From positions 1 to 21,355 of IMG/VR virus record IMGVR_UViG_3300017719_000270: a stretch of 21,355 nt of DNA; one strand, given 5' to 3'. The position numbers and the translations under genes were made by a program. A model generated the notes under the pieces. It was given only the letters and a program-made list of their open reading frames with translations. It made no database searches and was not told where the DNA came from. This document shows positions 16,810 to 21,355 of this stretch, in pieces. Numbering within the stretch: the first letter of the stretch is position 1; each line of letters opens with the position of its first letter. Origin of the DNA: a virus.

Positions 16810-17478
16810 ATGTCTAATCCTTGGCTAAATCCAGAATATCATAGAATCAATGGAGGTGTTACTCTAGATATAACACATAGGTGTCTTTTGCAATGTAGCA
16901 AATGCATGAGAACTAGGTATCCAGGTCTAAACAAAAGAGGCAAGGATATGCCATTAGAATCTCTTAAAGTATTGCTAGAATCTAACGTAAAAGAAATAGA
17001 CTTCTGCGGTCAGATGGGCGATAGCATTTATCACCCAAAGTTTGTAGATATTTTAAAAATATGTAATAAGTATGATAAAAAAATTAAAATACATACTAAT
17101 GGGTATGGCAAAAAAGATTCTTTTTGGGATTCTGTTATTGAAGTAATGGATCATGACGATAATTGCAAATTCGAATGGATATTTGGTTTAGATGGATTAC
17201 CGCATCAGAGTCATTTATATCGTATTGGGCAAGATGGCGAAGCAGTGTGGGAAGTTATGAAAAAAATGGCAAAACATTCTAATCAAATATATTGGCAATA
17301 TATAGTTTTTAAATATAATGAAGATAATATTGAAGAAGCTAGACAACTAGCAGAAGAAAATAATATAAGATTTTGGAAATTTATATCTGCAAGGTGGGAT
17401 GGTGGATATGATCCGTTGAGGCCTTCAAGTAGATTTGCTTTAAAAAGTTCTAGAGAATTACATCATGGAAAAAGATAA
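16810..17478 (+). CDS. Small radical SAM protein, copy 2
   Basis: 222 residues, paralogue of the gene at 14959. LDITHRCLLQCSKCMR gives C25, C29 and C32 for the [4Fe-4S] cluster, and FCGQMGDSIYHP aligns with LCGQMGDPIYH of copy 1. Long stretches agree with copy 1: WQYIVFKYNE, NIEEA.QLA..NNI.F and DPLRPS. The last 14 bases overlap the start of the cysteine-rich partner gene. It probably acts with that partner, possibly on a related substrate or at a second site of the same molecule. Copies 1 and 2 have diverged enough that this is an old duplication or two acquisitions of the same module rather than a recent copying event. Confidence 0.8.
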   Translation: MSNPWLNPEYHRINGGVTLDITHRCLLQCSKCMRTRYPGLNKRGKDMPLESLKVLLESNVKEIDFCGQMGDSIYHPKFVDILKICNKYDKKIKIHTNGYGKKDSFWDSVIEVMDHDDNCKFEWIFGLDGLPHQSHLYRIGQDGEAVWEVMKKMAKHSNQIYWQYIVFKYNEDNIEEARQLAEENNIRFWKFISARWDGGYDPLRPSSRFALKSSRELHHGKR

Positions 17479-17836
17479 TACTCTTAGAGATGTAAATAGA
17501 CAAGATATTATAATGAGGCCTAAGTGCAATAGCGGTACGGCCAATGATATGCATGTAATGTATTCTGCTACAGGGTTTTTATTGCCTTGCTGCTTGTGCG
17601 ATTCAAGTAAAGAAAACCACGATCAATTTGCTTTATTAGGTTTTTTTGATGAAGAACTTAAAGTTGAAAATGTAGATAGTTTTAGTGATATAGTAACATC
17701 AGAAGTGTGGAATGATTTCTATGATATGTTTGAAGATAATCCTCATGGATTAGGTCTTCCTCATGAGTGTTTAAAATTCTGCGGGGTTTCATACGTTCAT
17801 AATCTAATAAATGACAATTCACAAAGAACCGGATAA
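17465..17836 (+). CDS. Standalone cysteine-rich twitch/SPASM-like partner, copy 2
   Basis: 123 residues, the same length as copy 1. C21 (MRPKCN), C42-C43-x-C45 (TGFLLPCCLC) and C102/C106 (HECLKFC) keep the cysteine order of copy 1 and of the N-terminal domain of the protein at 13668. The segment YSATGFLLPCC aligns with YSAAGYILPCC of copy 1. The remainder is acidic and has F.D.V.SEVW.DFYD-type sequence, matching the DEILFSDEWDEFFHN segment of copy 1. A 14-base overlap with the upstream radical SAM gene supports a two-protein enzyme. The next gene starts immediately after its stop. Confidence 0.65.
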   Translation: MEKDNTLRDVNRQDIIMRPKCNSGTANDMHVMYSATGFLLPCCLCDSSKENHDQFALLGFFDEELKVENVDSFSDIVTSEVWNDFYDMFEDNPHGLGLPHECLKFCGVSYVHNLINDNSQRTG

Positions 17837-18583
17837 ATGATACACATATTGACACTAAAGGTTGGTACTAAGTATTCTGTAGACTATGTTAATAGGCTAT
17901 ACAATAGTATTAAAAGAAATACTACAAAAGAATTTAAACTTTATTGCTATACTGAAGATAAAAGGGGTTTACATTCAGATATAAATGTGATACAATTAAA
18001 TAATCCAGATGAGTTTAAACTGCAATGGCATAAACTTAAGTTTCATAAGATTAACTTCGGGGGTATACCTACAGGTGAGAAGTGTCTTATACTCGACATT
18101 GATTGGATTGTCACAGGTAACTTAGATGAGATACTTGACTATGACTTACCAGAAAGAACCTTTGGTTGTTTTGAAAGATGGTGGTCTAACCTAAGATCTT
18201 TCTGTAAAATCAATGGTGGATTCCAGATGTTCTATATGGGAGATACGCATCAACTATGGACAACATTTAAAAAGGCTCCTGAACACTGGCAAGAGTATTA
18301 TATTAAAGAAGGATTAGCTAGTGGACCTGTTAATGGAGAACAAAACTTTATTGATACACATATCACATTAGATAGATCTTGGCTTCCTATGGAGTGGTTT
18401 GCTAAACATCATGAAGATGAGTATTTTAAGATACAACTAAACTGGCATATGGAAGTAAATAAGAAAGAGCCATACTTTATGAGTGGTGAGTTTTGTGATA
18501 CTATTAAGATGGTACATTTTTCTAATGCTGATAACAATATGGAGTTGGTGAAGGATGAATGGATTAATGACTTCTGGTACTAA
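17837..18583 (+). CDS. Glycosyltransferase-like protein, paralogue of the minus-strand gene
   Basis: 248 residues. The N-terminus (MIHILTLKVGTKYSVDYVNR) is shared with the minus-strand gene at 12387-13094. The DxD motif is L86-D87-I88-D89 (LILDIDW). FGCFERWWSN and NGGFQMFYMGD are typical of GT-A enzymes that recognise a nucleotide sugar and an acceptor. A conserved-looking late histidine occurs in MVHFSNAD. The substrate is unknown. The gene begins at the base after the upstream stop. Its own stop overlaps a late-promoter-like element and the dioxygenase gene follows after about 33 bases, the largest gap in the window. Confidence 0.75.
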   Translation: MIHILTLKVGTKYSVDYVNRLYNSIKRNTTKEFKLYCYTEDKRGLHSDINVIQLNNPDEFKLQWHKLKFHKINFGGIPTGEKCLILDIDWIVTGNLDEILDYDLPERTFGCFERWWSNLRSFCKINGGFQMFYMGDTHQLWTTFKKAPEHWQEYYIKEGLASGPVNGEQNFIDTHITLDRSWLPMEWFAKHHEDEYFKIQLNWHMEVNKKEPYFMSGEFCDTIKMVHFSNADNNMELVKDEWINDFWY

Positions 18584-18589
18584 TAAATA
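18582..18589 (+). promoter_or_regulatory. Probable late promoter for the dioxygenase-permease-ATP-grasp operon
   Basis: AATAAATA (NATAAATA form) overlapping the stop codon of the glycosyltransferase gene, with its last base 27 bases before the ATG at 18617. It sits in the largest gap of the window, followed by an AGGA ribosome site at 18605-18608. Together these make it one of the better-placed late elements here. Confidence 0.55.
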
Positions 18590-18616
18590 CTTTATAATAA
18601 AAGATAGGAATTGACT

Positions 18617-19258
18617 ATGATGACTGATGATGAAAAGGCTTTATTTCGCTTATATACTATGGCAGATTGGTTAGAGTTTAAAGGCTTTAAAACAAAGAAA
18701 ATTCTAGAAGAATTAAAGCCATACGAAGATGACTGGAAAAGGTATAATCCAAAAAAGCCTAATAACCGTTGGGGTTTAAGTGTCACGAGTATTGATGGTG
18801 GACTTTCTGGTATACCAGATCTTACTAGCCTATTAGACTATGAACTACAAACCGGAATATGTTTAAAGAATGAAGACTTAGCAGTTCCTACTCCGGTGTG
18901 GACAGAAAGTACCGAACTAAAACGACTACTTGAACCATGGAAAAAATGGGTAACACGTTGTCATTTCCTACGTATGGATAGAGGTAGTTTTTTTCCTGAT
19001 CACAACGATGTTAACAAACATGATTTTAGTTATGATGAAATTAGATTAATCGGTTTTGTTGATTGCAATGAATATAATTTTAAATGGTTGTATGACGACA
19101 AAATTATTAAAGGTAGTCCAGGTTCTCTTTGGTATTTTAACGGAAATAAAAGACATTCTGTATTTTCAACACAAGACGGTGTGATGCTATTAGTTGTTTG
19201 TTTAAAATGGGATAAAGATTTATTCCTGCATATATTAGATAATAGTAAAGCAAGATAA
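18617..19258 (+). CDS. Aspartyl/asparaginyl hydroxylase-like 2OG-Fe(II) oxygenase
   Basis: 213 residues. HFLRMDRGSFFPDHND holds H129-N-D131, a full HxD pair, and GNKRHSVFS supplies H180, so the HxD...H iron triad is complete. WYFNGNKRHSVFS and LVVCLKWDKD match the late strands of the double-stranded beta-helix of this group, which hydroxylates side chains or small molecules using 2-oxoglutarate and oxygen. Its sequence is unlike the oxygenase at 11783. The chosen ATG follows AGGA by 8 bases; an in-frame TTG at 18611 is less likely. It is coupled to the permease gene by a one-base TAATG overlap, so the two belong to one operon. Confidence 0.65.
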   Translation: MMTDDEKALFRLYTMADWLEFKGFKTKKILEELKPYEDDWKRYNPKKPNNRWGLSVTSIDGGLSGIPDLTSLLDYELQTGICLKNEDLAVPTPVWTESTELKRLLEPWKKWVTRCHFLRMDRGSFFPDHNDVNKHDFSYDEIRLIGFVDCNEYNFKWLYDDKIIKGSPGSLWYFNGNKRHSVFSTQDGVMLLVVCLKWDKDLFLHILDNSKAR

Positions 19259-20526
19259 TGTATTCTATGCTGTGGTGTTTATCAGGCATATTGTCTGGTG
19301 TTGTGTTTGGTATTATACCAGGTGCAGGGCCGTTCTTAGCTATTGCTACAATATATCCGTTACTACTACACTTAGATCCGTTTAATATATTAATATTTTA
19401 CATTGCTCTTCTTATCACATCAAACTATACTAATAGCGTAACAGCTATTCTTTATGGCATACCTGGAGATCCTGCAGCGGTAGTAACAGCTAGGCATGGT
19501 CATTCGTTATTTCTAAAAGGTGAAGGTCACCTTGCTGTGAGTAGCAATGCAGTATCTAGCACAATAGGATCTATCTTTGCTATATCATTATTTCTTTTAT
19601 TTCTACCAAACATCTATATAGCTTTTCAATTTTATAATAGTACCATACAACTTGTGGTAATCTCATTAGCAGTAGTGCTATTAACACTGTTATCTAAACA
19701 AAAAATATGGAAAACAATTCCTTTGTTTATATTAGGAGGAGTGTTTGCAAAGATAGGATTTGATAATCTATCGTATAAGACATGGGGCACGTTTGGTTTT
19801 GAGTATTTAACATTAGGTATTCCATTTAGTGCAGTAATGATAGGCTTATATATTATACCAGAAATAATAAAGTTTAGAAATTTAGACATAAGTCAACATC
19901 AAGCAATTACTAAATTTGGTTATGCAAGGAATACATTAGGTGCTACAGGAATAGGAAGCATTGTAGGATTTTGGTGTGGACTTGTTCCAGGAGTTACTAA
20001 TATTTTAGGTAGTTATCTGAGCTCTAATTTACTTAAGACCGATATAAAAAAGATTGCGGCTGCAGAGGCTGCAAACAATAGTGGAGCATTAAGCTCATTA
20101 TTGCCATTAATTATTCTTGGAATACCAATCGTAGGTAGTGAGGTATTAATATACTACTTAATTCTAACTAAGGGATTCACATTCGGAATAGACACTCTGC
20201 CAGTATTTTCTGGTATACTATATTATATACCTTTAATATTAGGTATATGTCTATTTTTATCATGGATGTGTTTTAATCAACTTGGAAGTTTAGCATATCT
20301 GTATAAGAAATATAAAAATTCATTTACAATAGGCATTGTATTGTTTATTTCTATTATGAGTATATACATATACCCAGTAAAGGAATGGATGATTATATCT
20401 CTAATTGCGTTAAGTGTGTTTGGTTATTTCTTAAAGAATTTAGATACATTTCCTGTACTATACGGATATTTTTTAACAGATTTATTTTGGGATAACTTGA
20501 TGAGAGTTATGATAATATACGGATGA
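19258..20526 (+). CDS. tctA-like: TctA-family tripartite tricarboxylate transporter permease
   Basis: 422 residues, largely hydrophobic with many predicted membrane spans. GIIPGAGPFLAIATIYPLL (residues 18-36), YGIPGDPAAVVTA (66-78), GIGSIVGFWCGLVPG (231-245) and AAAEAANNSGALSSLLP (267-283), followed by LGIP (288-291), align with the large permease subunit TctA, which carries the repeated P-G-x-G/PG and EAANN signatures. TctA proteins are usually about 500 residues, so this one is short, with a distinct C-terminus. In bacteria TctA works in the inner membrane with the small TctB and the binding protein TctC to import carboxylates; neither partner is seen here. Stop/start overlaps link it to the dioxygenase and the ATP-grasp gene. 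It may use host TctB/C or act as an independent membrane protein. Confidence 0.8.
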   Translation: MYSMLWCLSGILSGVVFGIIPGAGPFLAIATIYPLLLHLDPFNILIFYIALLITSNYTNSVTAILYGIPGDPAAVVTARHGHSLFLKGEGHLAVSSNAVSSTIGSIFAISLFLLFLPNIYIAFQFYNSTIQLVVISLAVVLLTLLSKQKIWKTIPLFILGGVFAKIGFDNLSYKTWGTFGFEYLTLGIPFSAVMIGLYIIPEIIKFRNLDISQHQAITKFGYARNTLGATGIGSIVGFWCGLVPGVTNILGSYLSSNLLKTDIKKIAAAEAANNSGALSSLLPLIILGIPIVGSEVLIYYLILTKGFTFGIDTLPVFSGILYYIPLILGICLFLSWMCFNQLGSLAYLYKKYKNSFTIGIVLFISIMSIYIYPVKEWMIISLIALSVFGYFLKNLDTFPVLYGYFLTDLFWDNLMRVMIIYG

Positions 20527-21355
20527 AGAATTTAATACTAGGATATGAGCGTGGCCGTAACAAATGGGAAACTATTCATAGAGCACTGTTAGATATAGGT
20601 CAAGAAGCTGATGTAGTCTTAGAGGACTTTGATAAAATAGAAGGACCATATGATAGAATTATCACTGTGGCAGAAAGTCTATTGCCTATTCAAGCTGAGC
20701 TAGAAAAGAAATGGGGCCTTAGTAATCTGTCAATAGAATCGGCCAACATTTTATCTGATAAAAAATTAATGGATGATTTTTGCATTGATAATGGACTAGA
20801 GAATCTTATACCTGACAGCATTATACCAAAATCCCCAAATGATTTAGATATATTTAAAGATAGACCCTTTATAATAAAACCGACAATAGGTTCAGGCACT
20901 AAACAACATAGATCTTTTGATTACGTAACATTTAATAATCAAAAAGATTTTATGCAAGTTGTTGATGATTCTTTCTTCGATGATAATAAAAAAGGATATA
21001 CACATACTAACTTCAATAATAGAACTAGTTACTATATGGCGCAAGAGCAGCTACCTATAGAAGCAGATCTATACGCTCCATATTATTATGGAAAGAATAA
21101 TGTGATTTGGGTTAAGAGCAATATTGTGGTAAATACAATAGACGAATATAGCTATGAAACTAGATGTTTAAGCTGGATGAGTATTCCTACTAATAGTGTA
21201 CCAATAGATATAAGAGCAGAAGCTCAAATGTTTATTGATATAGTAACAGATGAGTTACAACTAAAAAATATGTTTTTCTCTGGTCCAGATTACTATAAGC
21301 ATGGTTCTAGCATTAAATTGATAGATGCTAATCCAAGGCTTGGTCAAGGCCTTCA
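20523..21355 (+). CDS. ATP-grasp ligase-like protein, cut by the right edge
   Basis: Open frame from an ATG that overlaps the permease stop by 4 bases (ATGA) to the end of the window: 277 residues and continuing. FIIKPTIGSGTKQHRSF (residues 116-132) looks like the nucleotide-binding strand and glycine loop of ATP-grasp enzymes. A later IKLIDANPRLGQG (264-276) has the D/E-x-N-P-R metal-binding pattern of that fold. ATP-grasp enzymes join a carboxylate to an amine or other nucleophile through an acyl phosphate. Substrate is unknown. Family membership is fairly clear from the two motifs; the subfamily is not. It was not among the listed complete frames because it has no stop here. Confidence 0.7.
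   Translation, partial: MKNLILGYERGRNKWETIHRALLDIGQEADVVLEDFDKIEGPYDRIITVAESLLPIQAELEKKWGLSNLSIESANILSDKKLMDDFCIDNGLENLIPDSIIPKSPNDLDIFKDRPFIIKPTIGSGTKQHRSFDYVTFNNQKDFMQVVDDSFFDDNKKGYTHTNFNNRTSYYMAQEQLPIEADLYAPYYYGKNNVIWVKSNIVVNTIDEYSYETRCLSWMSIPTNSVPIDIRAEAQMFIDIVTDELQLKNMFFSGPDYYKHGSSIKLIDANPRLGQGL

Noticed and set aside
15999-17478. A queuosine/7-deazaguanine DNA modification cluster (QueC plus QueE-like)
   Set aside because: The radical SAM proteins have LDITHRC..QC..C rather than a QueE-type motif, and no QueD, FolE or transglycosylase gene is present.
18584-18616. Terminator or tRNA in the largest gap
   Set aside because: Only 33 bases, with no hairpin plus T-run; it is explained by a late promoter element and a ribosome site.

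Overview
This window looks like a piece of a tailed-phage genome of the T4-like marine myovirus type. The main evidence is a clear homologue of the T4 baseplate wedge protein gp8, a very large DUF4815-type structural protein, and tail-fibre-like proteins full of repeats. Several sites also match the T4 late-promoter element TATAAATA, or the NATAAATA form known from marine T4-like phages. The DNA is AT-rich. Genes are packed with almost no space between them: the largest gap is about 33 bases and many stops overlap the next start. The host cannot be read from the sequence. The TctA-like permease and AT-rich codon use would fit a marine heterotroph such as an alphaproteobacterium, but that is inference.

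Left part (1 to about 11.1 kb) is the virion structure block, all on the + strand. It holds the end of a probable baseplate wedge protein, gp8, a 1753-residue DUF4815 protein, a 70-residue coiled-coil protein, a 670-residue tail fibre with tandem repeats and HxH motifs, a 385-residue tail or fibre protein ending in a tyrosine/glycine repeat, and a 147-residue conserved-looking protein of unknown function.

Right part (about 11.1 to 21.4 kb) is an accessory block of enzymes. In order: a GT-A-like glycosyltransferase, a 2OG-Fe(II) oxygenase-like protein, a second glycosyltransferase on the minus strand, a SAM-methyltransferase-like protein, and a large radical SAM protein with an N-terminal cysteine-rich (twitch/SPASM-like) domain. 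Then come two copies of a two-gene module (small radical SAM protein plus separate cysteine-rich partner) on either side of a PP-loop ATPase. The block ends with a third glycosyltransferase, a second HxD...H dioxygenase, a TctA-family membrane permease and an ATP-grasp ligase that runs off the right edge.

Stop/start overlaps tie most of the right block together, with probable late promoters before the large radical SAM gene and before the second dioxygenase. This is a plausible, undescribed phage biosynthetic or modification cassette. Candidate targets are surface glycans, a small metabolite, or the tyrosine-rich tail protein beside it. The product is not known, and no tRNA, CRISPR array, insertion sequence or convincing terminator was seen.
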